Positions 47,203-59,575 of a stretch of DNA of 64,000 nt are shown here, in pieces; within the stretch, counting starts at the first letter, position 1, and each line of letters opens with the position of its first letter. The stretch spans positions 307,285,674 through 307,349,673 of the forward strand of contig NC_069657.1 of NCBI RefSeq assembly GCF_027244095.1, given 5' to 3'. Under the pieces are notes generated by a model, which had not been told where the DNA came from, did not search any database, and saw only the letters and a list, made by a program, of their open reading frames with translations. The stretch comes from Hemicordylus capensis (lineage: Eukaryota > Chordata > Lepidosauria > Squamata > Cordylidae). Made by a program: the position numbers and the translations under genes.

Positions 47203-48930
47203 CATGGGCATACCATCCATTGGGCAAGGGGAGACAGTTGTCTCCCAGCCCACTGCCTCAAAGGGCCTCCCAGAGGCATATCACATGATCCCGACTCCCC
47301 AGCACCCACCCAATTGCAACCCACTGCCTGAGTGGGCCATGCAATGGCTGGCGGGGGCCCTTTCCCTTGCCTTCAAGCAAGACCTGAGGGGTGGCACCTG
47401 TGCCCCTCTCTCTCCTGGTCTGGGGGGGGGCAGGAAGTTAGGCAGTGGTGGGAAAAGACCTCTTCTGTCTCCTCCGCTTTTTGCTCCTTGGATGTGAGCT
47501 CTATCCTCCGTGGCCGCCAGCGCATGTTTCTCAACTCTTGCAGGGCAGCCTGTGCTCCCCTTTAGTGAGGTGTAAACCCTGTCACCGGCATGGCCCAGCT
47601 AGCTCCCTGCGAGAGAGGCCCCCTCCGCCCCCTCCCGCTGAAGTCATATCCCAGCCGCGGAAAAGCTCAGTGGAGCAGCAACCCCCTTTGGCAGTCGTGC
47701 TGAAAATGATCTTGGCACCAGAAGGCAGCAGGGGCGGGTGATGCAGTGCGAAGTGGGGCACTCTTCCAAGTTTTCCTCCTGCTCCCCCACCCCAAGAGCC
47801 AAGGTCAGCAAGTTGGGCTTCACATTAAGGGGCTTCTTGCCCCTTCCCAGCTGCTTCTCACATCTGGGCGCTCTGCAGCCACAACGCCAGCCAAGGTAAA
47901 GAGGAGGCGAGAAGGTGGAAGACGCAGGGCTGTGGCTGTGGTGCTTGGGGAAAGAAGAGCAGCAACTGTCAGCTTGCTGAATGCTTTCAAGCCTTGGCTG
48001 TTGGGAAGGATTGCAAAGTAGTGCACAGGATTTTTGCAGGAAAGCAGCTCTAGAGCAAGAGGCAACCCGAGGAAGGTTTCTAGTGCACGCCTTGCCTTCT
48101 TTCCTTTTTCCCTCCCCCCTTCCCTGCTTTTATTCTCCTCTAACTCCCCTCTCCTCCCTCCCTCCTGCTGCCTTTCCACTCATCCTCCTGACATCCTGCT
48201 CTTCCTTTTTGGTCTCCTTGAACAAGAGACTTTTCCTTGGCTGTGGGAGAAATGCACACTTAAGGAGGACAGCCGTGTGTGGGAACTGTGTCTGTTTTCA
48301 CCGCCGCCTCCTCTCCCGCCTGGTGCCCCTCACCTCAGTAGCCAGTAACCTCGAGTACACTTGGTTGCCCCTGGGGGAGGACGGGATGAGGTGGACGAAT
48401 GCACTTGTCCGTTAGGTGGAATGGGGAGGGGAACAGAGAGATCTGCTTAACCTTGGAAGGGCAGCAATATCCTTATCTTGAAATGAAGCCTTGAGAAAGG
48501 TAGTGCTTTATCATTACTTCATTATAAACCGTTCCTTGAGTAGGCTTTACTCAGGAGTAGGCCCTACTAAATTTTACTATGAGGAGAAGTGTTTGGGTGC
48601 AGCCCTAAGGTGACTTCCCAGTCCTAAAATAGAGTTACAATGTTCTTCTAAATATTAGGCTTGCAGTTAATGCCAAGCATTGAGAGATTACTATTATTTA
48701 TTATTATTAGTTGGTTTACAAAAGTTAGATTATAATACAACTCCATAAAACATCATATTTAAAATCAGTTAAACAAAAAAACTATAGTGTGTGTGTGCGT
48801 GCGTGTGTGCGTGCGTGTGTGCGCATGCACACACACACACACACACACAGGGCCAGGAGAAGGTGAGAAGGCAGTGAGGGGCCCATTTTAAAATCTTGTC
48901 TCTGGGCCCATTCCAACCTTGGTATGCCCG
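47203..48930 (-). mobile_element. hAT element, long copy B (1728 bp), inverted
   Basis: The left end CATGGGCATACCATCCATTG and the right end ..CAACCTTGGTATGCCCG lie between perfect copies of TTTGTTGA (47195-47202 and 48931-48938). The sequence is the reverse complement of copy A over almost its full length. No transposase is seen. Confidence 0.9.
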
Positions 48931-49841
48931 TTTGTTGACAATCTAGAAATGGAAAACAGGGAGAAAATAAATGCTTCAAGACACCATACGTGACTGGCAG
49001 ATTGTGTTCAGCTTGGTGAGACACAAGTTGTACAGGCCTGCCATATGAATGGCATTTTCTTTAAAAATTAATAGGCTGTTTCTTTTTCAACACACTGATG
49101 GGTAGGAACCTCTGTGGCTTTCTCAGATTAAGACAACACCTCTTACGACACATTAAGAGATCATTTATATACAATTCTTAATTCATCTGAAAGTATGCCT
49201 TTTGTGTCTTTAAATGTCATTGGATTAGATTTTCATGGCATTCATGATGGAAAATATATCTAGGTTTCTAGAGAATTTCCTTCCATTCCTCTTAACACAT
49301 TGCAAAAACCTAAAATGGTGCAAATGTCATAATGCAGTGGCTCTCCCATGGCTAAGGGTGATTTTCATATGCTTTTCATTATAAACCTAATAATGGCCCC
49401 TCTTCTAAATCATTGTGTGTGGTCCATATCAAACAAATATTGTCTTTTGTTATATTTCATATATTTATTTTATTTTACTAACAGTGTTTAGTCAACAAAG
49501 CTGTTTTTAAAAAGACAAACTACAAGCAAGAAAAAGTACATAATCTGAAATCTTGTTGTTACTGCATGTTGCCACTTACCAAATTTAAGTCAGGATGATC
49601 CAGGCAAAGATAAACATATTTAAGATCTGTTGATTTCAAAGGAAGAGAATTCACACCACTGGATACAACCCTCACTGCCTGCCTTGGAACTTGGGATTCC
49701 TGGGTTTCAGTCAATCTGTGATCCCTTCCAGTGGACAGCTCTGCCTGGAGGGAAAGGAAGGTATTGCGATCAACAGGTTTGAAGGACTCTCAAGTCAGTG
49801 AAGTGGAAACCTTATACAATTTATAACATTAATATGTGGGC

Positions 49842-50861
49842 TAGGGGTGTGTGAGCCAGGTCAATTCAAAACACGTTCTGAATCAAACTGGCCTGATTCA
49901 GCCAGTCCAATTTTGAACTGTATCATCCCCAGTTCGAAGAACCAGTTTGCGGGCTGGTTCAGGTATACCTGTAAAGAGGAAACCCTGAGGATTCCCCTTT
50001 ACAAGTAAAGGGGAATCCTTGAGGATACTCCTTTACAAGTAAAGGGAGCATTCCTTACCCTCCCTAAAGGCCACTCGGGTGGTGGTGAGAGAAAGGGACC
50101 TCCGTACTTTTAGCGGAGGCTGCCACATAGGTGGTGAGGTGGCGGCAGATACATTGGAGGTGGCAGGGGGAGGTGGTGGGGTCCTCCAGGCCCTCCACAA
50201 GCCCACAAGCCTCCTGGGCTGGCTGTGGCCTGGCTCAGGCCTCTGTGAGTGCACCAAGGCCATTTTTGTGACCTCTGTGCATGCACAGAAGCTATTTGCA
50301 TCACCACATGATTTGCGAGGTCATGGAAATGGCAACTGTGCATGCATGGAGACCTGAACCGGGCCGCAGCCATCCTGGGCTGTCATTTGGGAGGCTGGCG
50401 TGGGGTGGTGGTTGATGAGCCCCTGCTGTTCCCCCCCCACACACACTGCCTTTAATGTCTCTGCCAGCTTGTCACCTATTTCATGCCTAACCTACTTCAC
50501 AGGGTTGTTGTGAGGAGACACTTAAGTTTGTACACCGCTCTGGGCTCATTGGAGGAAGAGCGGGATATAAAGGTAAAAATAAAAATAAAATAAAATAAAA
50601 TGGTCTTCACTAAAGATACAGAGGCCCCTTTCTCTTGCCACCTCCCCAGCAGCCCTTAGGGAGGATTAGAGAATGCCCCTTTTACTCCTCAAGCATTCCC
50701 CTTTACAAGTATACCCAAACTGGCCAGCAAACCAGTTTGACCTGGTTTGATAGTCGAACTGAACTGGACTCTGTTTGGCTGAACCTGGAACTGGACTGGG
50801 CTGGGTCAGTTCAAATCCGGTCCAGATTTGACTGTCCAAACTGGTTCCAAGCACATCCCTA
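49842..50861. mobile_element. TAGGGATGTGC-type hAT element, 1.0 kb
   Basis: The ends TAGGGGTGTGTGAGCC and AAGCACATCCCTA are inverted repeats. The flanks ATGTGGGC and GTGTGGGC agree at 7 of 8 bases. Subterminal regions are rich in GAACTGG/CCAGTT-type repeats. A MIR tail (50474-50600) is nested inside. The candidate exon at 50912 lies just outside. Confidence 0.8.
50474..50600 (+). repeat. MIR-like SINE tail with AAAAT repeat
   Basis: CTAACCTACTTCACAGGGTT, GAGGAGACACTTAAG and GCTCTGGGCTCATTGGAGGA lead to an AAAAT-type simple tail. It lies inside the hAT at 49842-50861. Confidence 0.7.
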
Positions 50862-50911
50862 GTGTGGGCTTTGTTTCGTCACACAGTGAATTTCAAACTT
50901 TCTACCTTCAG

Positions 50912-51037
50912 GGAACCCTTTCTTTGTTGATGTGTCTGCTGAGGAGGAATCCTTTAGCATCTGCCATGGAACATCTGTGCAGAAGATTCTGAAGGGTGTC
51001 AACGTCCAACTAAGTTCACATCGTGGATTCTTGACAG
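50912..51037 (+). CDS. Candidate 126-bp symmetric exon of an unrecognised gene
   Basis: A CTTTCTACCTTCAG acceptor and a GTCAGT donor bound 126 bases. Only one of the three frames is open, and it enters and leaves in phase 1. It encodes NPFFVDVSAEEESFSICHG and then TSVQKILKGVNVQLSSHRGF. Phase 1-1 exons are common in modular secreted and membrane proteins, but no domain is recognised. No neighbouring plus-strand exon was identified. Confidence 0.45.
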
Positions 51038-51779
51038 GTCAGTTGGATTTCATCATTGCTTGGAGTAAACTGGGATTTTGTCTTAGAATATATTCCCAAA
51101 CACATGGGAGGATCAGTGCTGGTGGGCAAGCTGCCATTCAGGGGCATTTGTCCATCATGATGATCCTCTAATCAAGGCACCCCATACATTTTAAAAGAAT
51201 CTCAGAGTCTCACTGAACAGAGTGAGAAAGCCACTGGCCGAAGACTATGGTGGCATTCCTACACTATTCATAGCAGGAATGACATTGCCATAACAACAGT
51301 GAACTCCAGCCATCTCCTACCCCAGAAAAGGGTAGAAAAACTTTTTAAACTTTACTATCATTAGTTGGTTGGTTTGTATACATTTTTCGTGCATTTTTGT
51401 TGCTTTCTGAGAAAGGCTTAGATAGCACTGCACAGCCTCCTACTCTTACAGCAGCTGAGTGTGCAAAGCAGTAGTTCTCTGCATGTAGAGAGCTCACCAA
51501 TGCTGCTTGCAAGTGCATAGAGCCTCAGTGGCTCTAAAGACTCATATTACCGCTCTAAGACTCTTTCCCGTTGAGAATAATGGGAGAAGGCTCCTACAGT
51601 GCATACGTGATTCTTAAGAGCCACTGAGGCTCTGCATGTTTACAGGGAGTGTCAGCCGGCTCTCTACACTCATGGAACCAGCATGTGCACCCCAGTGATG
51701 GAAGATCAGGCAGCTGAATGGTATTTAATCCGCAGTCTTTCATACTGATGCTGGCTGAATGAGGAGGTTGCCTAACCTT

Positions 51780-51857
51780 TGTTGTAAACCGCCCAGATAC
51801 TTGCATTTTGGGCGGTATATAAATGTATTAAACAAACAAACAAACAAACAAACAAAT
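51780..51857 (+). repeat. L2-type 3' tail with (AAAC)n
   Basis: GTAAACCGCCCAGATACTTG, GGGCGGTATATAAATG and a CAAA repeat form a short L2-type tail. Similar short tails lie at 37818-37885 and 41195-41252. Confidence 0.65.
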
Positions 51858-52016
51858 AATAGAATTGGAAGTTGCCTAACATCTGTCATTGTAATTTCAG
51901 TGGTACCACTTTCAGTAATTTCCCTCAGCACCTCAGCTATTTTACATTATATTTCACTGTCGTTACCTTTCTTTGGTCTGGGTTTAGTAGACTTTAGTCA
52001 AAATGGGCCCTCTCCC

Positions 52017-52554
52017 CAGAGGCGTATCTAGGAGAAATAGTGCCTAGGGCAAGCACTGAAATTGTGCCCCCTGTCCAAACATCTGACACCCATCTGATTC
52101 TCTGTACATAGCGCCAAACTGAATATGTGTACAGTGACTTATATTATATTAATTAAAAAAATTTTTTTTAAAAAAAATTAATTTTAAAAAATTACCTGTA
52201 GCCCCTTTGGGGGGCTTCCTAAAGGCTGTGGGGGGTCTGCAAAGGTTTCCCCTCCCCTCTCTGGCCTCTAGGGCCTCGCAGGGACCATTTCAGCATGTGC
52301 GGTGGCCATTTTTTAAAAAAAGAATATTTTTTTAAAATGGCCACTGAAAACAAAATGGCGACTGCGCATGCTCAAATGGCCTCTGCGAGGCCTGGCATGG
52401 CCTAGGGCCTCACAGAGGCCATTTGAGCATGCACAGTGGCCATTTTGTTTTCAGCAGCCATTTTAATTTTTTTTTTTTTTAGAAGAATGGCACCCCCCTT
52501 CAAGTGGCGCCCGGGGCATGTGCCCTGCCTGCCCTACCCCTAGATACACCCCTG
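52017..52554. mobile_element. hAT MITE, 538 bp, CAGAGGCGTATCTAGG family
   Basis: The ends CAGAGGCGTATCTAGGAG and CCCTAGATACACCCCTG are inverted repeats and CCTCTCCC is duplicated exactly (52009-52016, 52555-52562). The interior has a hairpin with arms of about 65 bases (about 52334-52398 and 52407-52475) carrying AAAATGGC motifs. Confidence 0.93.
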
Positions 52555-52949
52555 CCTCTCCCAACAAGTCACTGCTCCCACATTGTTAGGTGGAAATATT
52601 AGGGGATCATTTCAGCAATTGGCGGTGAAATAGGGGAGAAAAAAGTGATTGTGCTCCTTTGGAAGGGTGGAAGCTGCCATTCCCCCACCACCACCACCAC
52701 CACTCCCCTTGAAATGATCCTAGGTGGCGTATTGTGAGGTAAAATATGGCAGCTACCATCCAGCTGAATAAGTGCCACTATGAAACAGGTGACAAAATAA
52801 GATAAGTCAAGGGGTGGTTTTGCCTCCCTTCAGCCCCCTGAATCCCCAGTCCAAGCCAAAATGTCTCAACTGAGCTTTCAACTCAAAAATAGTGTTTGAT
52901 ATCTGTTGGTGTAGTATATGGCTATACAATACAATATAGTCCCTGAGTT

Positions 52950-53265
52950 GGTTCACGCGATCACCGGCAGCACACACATTGAAGATAGGGAGGCACCAAG
53001 AATGCACCTGCCCTGACATTACTAAAGGCTATCCCATTGTGCTGATGTGAAAGGCTATCCCATTGTGCTGATGTGAAAACTTTTACCGGCGTGAGGGGTG
53101 ATCATCCATATGATGTGTAGAAAGGTGATTTGGATGATCATCCCTCTCACATGAGTAAAGGACATCACATCTGCACAATGGGAAGTCCTTTAGTGACATC
53201 AGGGCACGTGTGTTCTCAGCACATCCCTGCCTTCAACGTATGTGCTGCCAGTGATTGAGAGAACC
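52950..53265. mobile_element. Palindromic MITE, about 316 bp
   Basis: The ends GGTTCACGCGATCACCGGCA and TGCCAGTGATTGAGAGAACC are inverted repeats. The whole unit folds around about 53105 (GGTGATCATCC and GGATGATCATCC). A 27-base block, GGCTATCCCATTGTGCTG..., is tandemly repeated in the left arm. The target duplication is unclear. Confidence 0.6.
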
Positions 53266-55126
53266 GGCTCCTTGAAGAATGTATTGAATAGCAACATTCA
53301 CTAGGATACAATTAAAAACAGTATATAGTTCTTAAAGATTACAGTGAGCTTTACAGAAGGCATCAGCAATGTTTCGAAAGCCTTGCCAGCTTGCTGAGAT
53401 GGCTCAGCCAGAATGTTACTATATATCAGTTTAAGAGGGGTAACACTGAGCACTTCAACAGTGTTCCAGCAAATCAGTCACAATTCTGGATCACAGGGAA
53501 TTACATTGTTGTTCCAGCTGGTGATGCTGCCTTTGTGAAGATGTTAGAAACTTCAGAGAGACGTGCGTTATCTGATGTACTACACATACTGTGTTGGTGC
53601 AGTATCTATTGTGGGAGAAGAGACAAAATGCACAAGAAATTCAAGAATGTTTACATTATCATTTGTTCCTTCCAGAATCTGACATCTACAGGTGAACTTA
53701 TTTCACTAAATTTTCTGTGTTGCTTTTAATTCAAAAGATATACTAAGAATCTGTGGATAATTAAATATGCATAACTCAAATGATAAATAAGAATAGTTCA
53801 ACAACTTTTCAAATTCGGCAAGAGTGATACAATACCGAGGCATCACAGTATGAGCCAGATACTTCAAAAAAACATCAACCTGGATTCAACAGGTCTTCAC
53901 TACTAACCTAAAAGAGGCTTCACCAGAAGGCCTTTCCAGGAAGCAACTCTGGCACCACAATTGAAAATGGCCTGCTATGCACAAACACAAACTAAATCTC
54001 CTGTGGGTGCAGAATTTTAGGTCCTGGCTTTTGCAAAGATCCAGTATATAGGGAGGTTTGTGTTGGAGTAGGCACAATCCCTAAGGCATGTTTATTATGG
54101 AAAGTGTAGCATGTTGAGCACAAGATTACATAACATGCAAGAAAAGTGTTTCAATTTCTTTAGTGCTTTCAAGTAATACTGTGCCAAATCATCAAAGAAC
54201 TAGAAAAAAAATTCCCCTCAACACTGAACACACAGAGATCCAAGGCCCCTAGTTCTAAAAAAAAGTAATCAATCCATGAATTTGCCAGAAGGTTTGATGC
54301 TTGCTTCAAGGACAATAACTACACACTTGACATGATAAACCCTATTTTCTGGGAAACAATAGAGTTCAAATGCATGGTTTCAATTAGCTTCAGAATGTGA
54401 TCAGGATGGCCTCTTCTTTTCCCTGTCTTCCTTCTTGCAGGAAGTAATTGCATTAGTTTCGTGAAAATCAATTAAGTGATGGAGAAGAAAGGATAAACAA
54501 AAAGGCAAGACTTTGACTGCAAAGCAGGAAAATAATGTTTCATCTGGCAGAGGCTGCATTTCCAACAGTTTACACAATCCAATCTAAATTATATGTCACA
54601 ACATAAAACTGCATTTAAAAACCCTGCATAGATCTGGCTAGCAATGCATCAACTCTTCAAGACAAGAACAATAAAAGAAAAGCTGAGATTCAATTTCCGT
54701 TCTGCTTAGGGAGGCCCAAAACATATTGTTAACACTTTAAATGTTCAGGCAGTGAACAACTGCATGCTTCTCACCTTCATCTGAGGGCCAAATTTTCAGG
54801 GTGAATTCACATCTTCCTCCCCCAGCTGTGGGGAGAGGAATTTAGTTGTGGAGACAATTCAGAATGGGGAAAAGCATAAGTACCCATCCTTGCCTTCTAT
54901 TTCTCTGCTCCCTATTACTCCATCTAGCCCCATCCATGTAAGTTATCTTTGGATGTTTCCTCCACACATGCACACTGAATGTGTGGAGAGGGGGAGTGAG
55001 AGTGTTCTGGCTAGTAAAGCCTCATTACCAATGCATGCCTTAGCCATGCCCAATGTGCTTCCCTGGATTCAATGCTTGCTGGCAGTTCTAATTGGGGAAA
55101 AGACCAAGATATTATCATGCTTTCAT
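53266..55126. other. Unassigned stretch
   Basis: An open frame of 112 codons (53391-53729) has no splice or homology support. The remainder is A/T-rich, unique-looking sequence. Confidence 0.35.
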
Positions 55127-55420
55127 AGGAACATAGGAAGCTGCCATATGCTGATTCAGGCCATTGGTCTATCTAGCTCAGTATTGTCTTCACAGACTGG
55201 CAGCGGCTTCTCCAAGGTTACAGGCAGGAATCTCTCTCAGTCCTATCTTGGGGAAGCCAGGGAGGGAACTTGGGGATGCTCTTGCCAGAGTGGCTCCATC
55301 CCCTAAGGGGAATATCTTACAGTGCTCACACTTCTAGTTTCCCATTCATATGCAACCAGGATAGACACTGCTTAGCTAAGGGGACAAGCCATGCTTGCTA
55401 CCACAAGACCAGCTCTCCAT
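55127..55420 (-). mobile_element. 5S rRNA-headed SINE
   Basis: Tail CATAGGAACATAGGAAGCTG lies left and head CTACCACAAGACCAGCTCTC right. It has a deletion of about 15 bases around GGAACTTGGGGATGCTC relative to the other copies. An A-rich tract follows the head. Confidence 0.85.
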
Positions 55421-56384
55421 TAAAAACAAAACAAAACACACACACCACCAAGTGGTGCCCCCTTTTGAGGGATTAGCTCAAGTCCTGAGCACACAGTCCA
55501 TTGAGAGACCTAGGGGCTTCAGCCATATGGTCCTCCCAAGTAGACTGGCCCTATCATGAGAGTGTGAGCCCACCAGCAGTAAGCTGTGGGTGGATCACGA
55601 GTATGGGACCGTATTCAAGAAGGGGAAACCTGAGATGCTCAGTACATCAGAATGAAAACAATGAAAATCCTGAGGAGCCACAAAATGAAATGAGAAGAAA
55701 TATCCTGTCACTTAACTGACAAATTAGATGCCATTCATTGATTAGTCTGACCGAGGCTTCAGATGTTACCTCAAGACAGTCAGGCCACCTGCTCCTGAAA
55801 AAAAGAAGAAAGAACAGAATGAGAAGGAGAAGAAACAAAAAGAGGTCTGAGCCTAGTCTTAAGAGCCACTGGATTGATTGCCCTAGATATGTTTAGTGGA
55901 TTATTATAGAGGTGTTTAGTGGATGATGATACCACTAAGCCAAGACAGTAACACACATACAGTGGCCTTGAGGTATCTGGAAAAGGAAAACTAAAATTTA
56001 AAACGTTTTTGACTTACGTGATGAGGAAAACCCAAAGTAGCCCCATTGAAATTAAAAGGACAAACTAGGACAATGCCTAACTTGCCCTTTTAATTTCAAT
56101 GGGACTACATGGAGTAATTTTTCTCATCATATTAGCCTATGTTTGGGATGTGAACATTGCACTAGTGCACCACTTTTGGGTAGCGCTGCTCTGTTAACAA
56201 CAGAGACCATCAGCAACTGCACTGAACAATGTGGGGTGAGTTAACAAGAGGGCCAGAATAATATACTGACCTCTATTATCTCTGAGCCCATGCAATGACT
56301 ATTCTATCCCATAGTTTAGTATACATCTGAACCTTGTGTGTACCATTTGGTGGGATGATACCAATGAGACTGCTTGGTCACCTG

Positions 56385-56449
56385 CAGAGGCGTATCTAGG
56401 GAAAACAGCGCCTAGGGCAAGCACTGAAATTGCACCCTTGTCCAAACAG
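56385..56449 (+). repeat. Left-end fragment of the CAGAGGCGTATCTAGG hAT family
   Basis: CAGAGGCGTATCTAGGGAAA and CTAGGGCAAGCACTGAAATT match the first 60 bases of the 52017-52554 element. The sequence then changes to a different short repeat. Confidence 0.7.
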
Positions 56450-57124
56450 GAATGATGGGACTTGTAGTCAACAATATCTGGAAATCCCTGTTAAAAGGAA
56501 CACTGTACCATCTAGGCATGGTTGTTGATCAAAACCTGAAAACATGAGCCATCTCTGTAAAGGACTTAGAACAACAGTCAGGAGTTATGTGAGGATTCCA
56601 AGTGTCATTTTCTCTGTCTCGTATCATGCTTTTTAAAAAACATGACTTTGTCCTAGACTAGAGGATCACCTGCCCAAATAGCCACTAGCAAAATAGGCGA
56701 AGAAGAAGGTGGTGGTGGTGGTGTGTGTGTGTGTCTATAAACCAGTGAATGATTGCTGCCAGCCTTTGTCTTATGATGACTGTTGGCTCATGATGGGGTA
56801 TATGTGCATTCACCACACTAGTGCTTACTTTGACACCAGGAGGGAGGAGGATACATTAGTTTGCCACACTAGATAGAGTAATTTTCAACAGGAGCAGACA
56901 GCCAAGTTCTGCCAGGGCCAAAACAAGCCCCTGCCCGACTAAGAAATCGTTGTAATTTGCCCCTTCCCATCACAAGCAGTGTGCTGTTCTTTTATTATTG
57001 ATTCTAAATCTCAGATATCCCAGTCATGGATGGAAAATTCAAGGTCAGTTTACAAGATACACATTTTCTACATGGAAGTTTCTTCTGTGCAGGTGTTGTG
57101 CAGAAACCCATGTGTAGTGACTGC

Positions 57125-57225
57125 CAGGGGCATAGCAAGGTTGGAAGGGGCCAAGATGAAATTTTAAAATGGGCCACCAGCCCCTCAATGTCCAGGCCCT
57201 CCACGCACCCCAGGCCCCCAAGGAT
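57125..57225 (+). repeat. hAT end fragment
   Basis: CAGGGGCATAGCAAGGTTGG, then GAAATTTTAAAATGGGCC, matches the left end of long copy A. The partner end was not found. Confidence 0.6.
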
Positions 57226-57483
57226 TTAAGTCTGATATTTCAAAATAAGTATGCTGCCTGGAAATACATTTCACTGAATACACACACGGACACTTCACAA
57301 TATATAGTGATATACATTGAGTACTATATATTTGTGCTACTTTTAATGCCTAGAACACACCAGAAACACTAATTATTAAAATGGCCTCCTCACTGCAGAT
57401 TAGCAAAGGAGACTTTCAACCATGCAGGGTGAGCCTATGTTTGTTTTCTCAGAATTCTTGAACAAATTCAGTAAAGTTTGATT

Positions 57484-57600
57484 CCAGGAGGTTTTTCACA
57501 TGAGGCTTTTAAAGCCCTTTAACACACATCTCCTCTGGAATGGAGGTTCTGCATTCACATGTTGGCCAGATGTACCCTGAAGTCCTGTGAGTTATTGGAG
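57484..57600. repeat. Unclassified interspersed repeat, copy 2
   Basis: CTTTTAAAGCCCTTTAACAC, CATCTCCTCTGGAATGGAGG and ATTCACATGTTGGCCAGATG match copy 1 at 31363. Same orientation; the right part is missing. Confidence 0.55.
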
Positions 57601-58249
57601 AGCAGTTCACACACAAGAAAAATAAAATAAAATAAAAGCACAAGACATGCTTCACAGTTCTCACTCAGACCTTCTGGGTTGCAAAACAACTTGAACATAA
57701 GTGCATTTATACATGAATGAATGAATATAATATTGTTTGTTCCAGAAGTTTTTGTAATTTTCTGCCATGAAACAAGCAACAGGCCTTTTTAGATAGTAAA
57801 AAGCCAGAAATTTAAAGCCAGAAATTTTCCAATCTGTTTTAAATTAAATATTCAGAGACTTCTCAGTCTCTCCCCCCCCCCCATTTCAAAGCCCTATGGC
57901 AAGCAGATCCCTATATACCTGGGGTGGGGGGAGGGTAACCACAAAAAAGAATTCACAGGCTACCTTGCAAAAGCTGTGTTGGATGGTCTGGGCAGAGAGT
58001 CTGCTGCAGAGAACTCTTCCATCCTGTCTCCTTCCTGGCTTGCAGGGGAATGCCAAGTTCAGGCTTCAGAGAGGCCTACACGGAAGCCTCTCTGGAAGCC
58101 CCATCCACCTGCCAATCAGCTGAGAGGCGGGGAGAGAAGAAGAGCTCTCTGCAGTTTGCAGGCTGCTTGGATCCTAGGCCAGAGCAGGAGGGCAAGGCAA
58201 GCAGGATGGCAAGTGGCTGAGGGGCCCTGGGGCCAGGCCGGTGGGCAAT

Positions 58250-58339
58250 GGGGTGGGGGTGGCAGGAACTGGTGTGGTGCCCCCTCCTCAGTGGTGCCTA
58301 GGGCACGTGCCCTGGCTGACCCCCTAAGTTCCACCCTTG
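58250..58339 (+). repeat. Right-end fragment of the CAGAGGCGTATCTAGG hAT family
   Basis: CAGTGGTGCCTAGGGCACGT and CCTGGCTGACCCCCTAAGTT, ending CACCCTTG, resemble the right end of the 52017 element. No matching left end or target duplication was found. Confidence 0.5.
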
Positions 58340-58625
58340 AATGCAGGGGGTGTGCCTTTCTCTTGGCAAGATGCATCCTTTCTTGCCTCGTTGCAGGCAC
58401 TGTCATGGTTAGGTGTGCAGTGGCTTGTGATATCCATGTGGAAATCTGATTTGGCAATTTTGCTGAGCCAAGGCAAAGGGATGTGTATTAGTTGCTAGGC
58501 AACAGCAAGGGACTTTCAGCTGCTGTTTTGTTGGCTCCCTGACCCCTGGGCCAAATATCCCATTTACTTTTGGAGTTGGCCCTGGGCTGGCATATATTGA
58601 TACAGATATGAACTATTCTCTGTCA

Positions 58626-58629
58626 GAAG

Positions 58630-58661
<32 letters not shown>
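58626..58661. repeat. (GA)n microsatellite
   Basis: About 17 GA units. Confidence 0.9.
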
Positions 58662-58663
<2 letters not shown>

Positions 58664-59460
58664 ATTTGCTAAATGTGCTTTCAAAATTCATCCATCTGGT
58701 CTTGGCAAAATAAGGAAATTCTATAAAAGTAGTTCCATTTTTATTAAGGGGCATCCAAAACAGTCATATCTCCTAGAGCTGTTTATTTCTCTTAAGTTAA
58801 AACAATTTGTAGACTAAATGTTGGTCACTCTGGCCAGGAAATTGAATCCTTTTAAGAAAATCAATGTATGACCATCCAGTTAGCATACTGTAGACCACTG
58901 AGTTGTGTAGCTAATGCAGTGGTCCCTGCATTGCTGTCTTGTTTCATTGTCATATCAAATCTAACATCTGCAGTGACAAGTGCTGTCTTTCAGGCTTTCC
59001 TTCTTCTCTCTTCTCTGGCAGAAAAACAGCATGGAAGCTAAAGGTCTAATCTCATTGCTGATCCTGCATTTGGGAGGAGGCCTGCTATGTAGGGGGCCTC
59101 TTTCCCTGAAGTATCAGCAGGGATGGATTGCCCTGGGTGGAGGTCTGATACAGAGCTCTCATGATATAAAGGTGGTCTCCTTGGGTTCTTCTGCCAGAGT
59201 ACAAGCAAGGCTGGAAGGTCCTGGGAGGTGGCCTGATATGAGGCTACCTTTTTTGGTTCTTTCCTGTCATGCTCTACAGAGAGCCACCCCCACAACTTTT
59301 CTTCCTGCAAAGGAAATGGAGGTGCCACCTCCTAGCTGTTCCCCCAGGGCCAAATCAGTCACTCAGTTTGACTCCGCCTGGATCTAAGCCTCCAGCTGCT
59401 GCTTTGGCTCTTGGTGGAAAATAAGAGGGCTGGAGAATAACATTTGGCCTCGAACTTGGG

Positions 59461-59575
59461 CCTTCCAGCTATTGTTTGATTACAGCTCCCATAGTCCCCA
59501 GTAGTCGCAGTAGCCAATAGTCAGGGTTAATGGGAACTGTAGCCAAACAGCAGCTGGAGGGGTGGAGATGTGCAG
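59461..59575. repeat. Short palindromic repeat (TACAGCTCCCAT / ATGGGAACTGTA)
   Basis: CCAGCTATTGTTTGATTACA on the left pairs with TGTAGCCAAACAGCAGCTGG on the right. The two halves meet near AGTAGCCAATAGTCAGG. It is a decayed MITE-like unit; a related fragment lies at 56449-56500. Confidence 0.55.

Noticed and set aside
53391-53729. 112-codon open frame
   Set aside because: No splice sites, poly(A) signal or recognisable motif. Length is within chance for A/T-rich DNA of this size.
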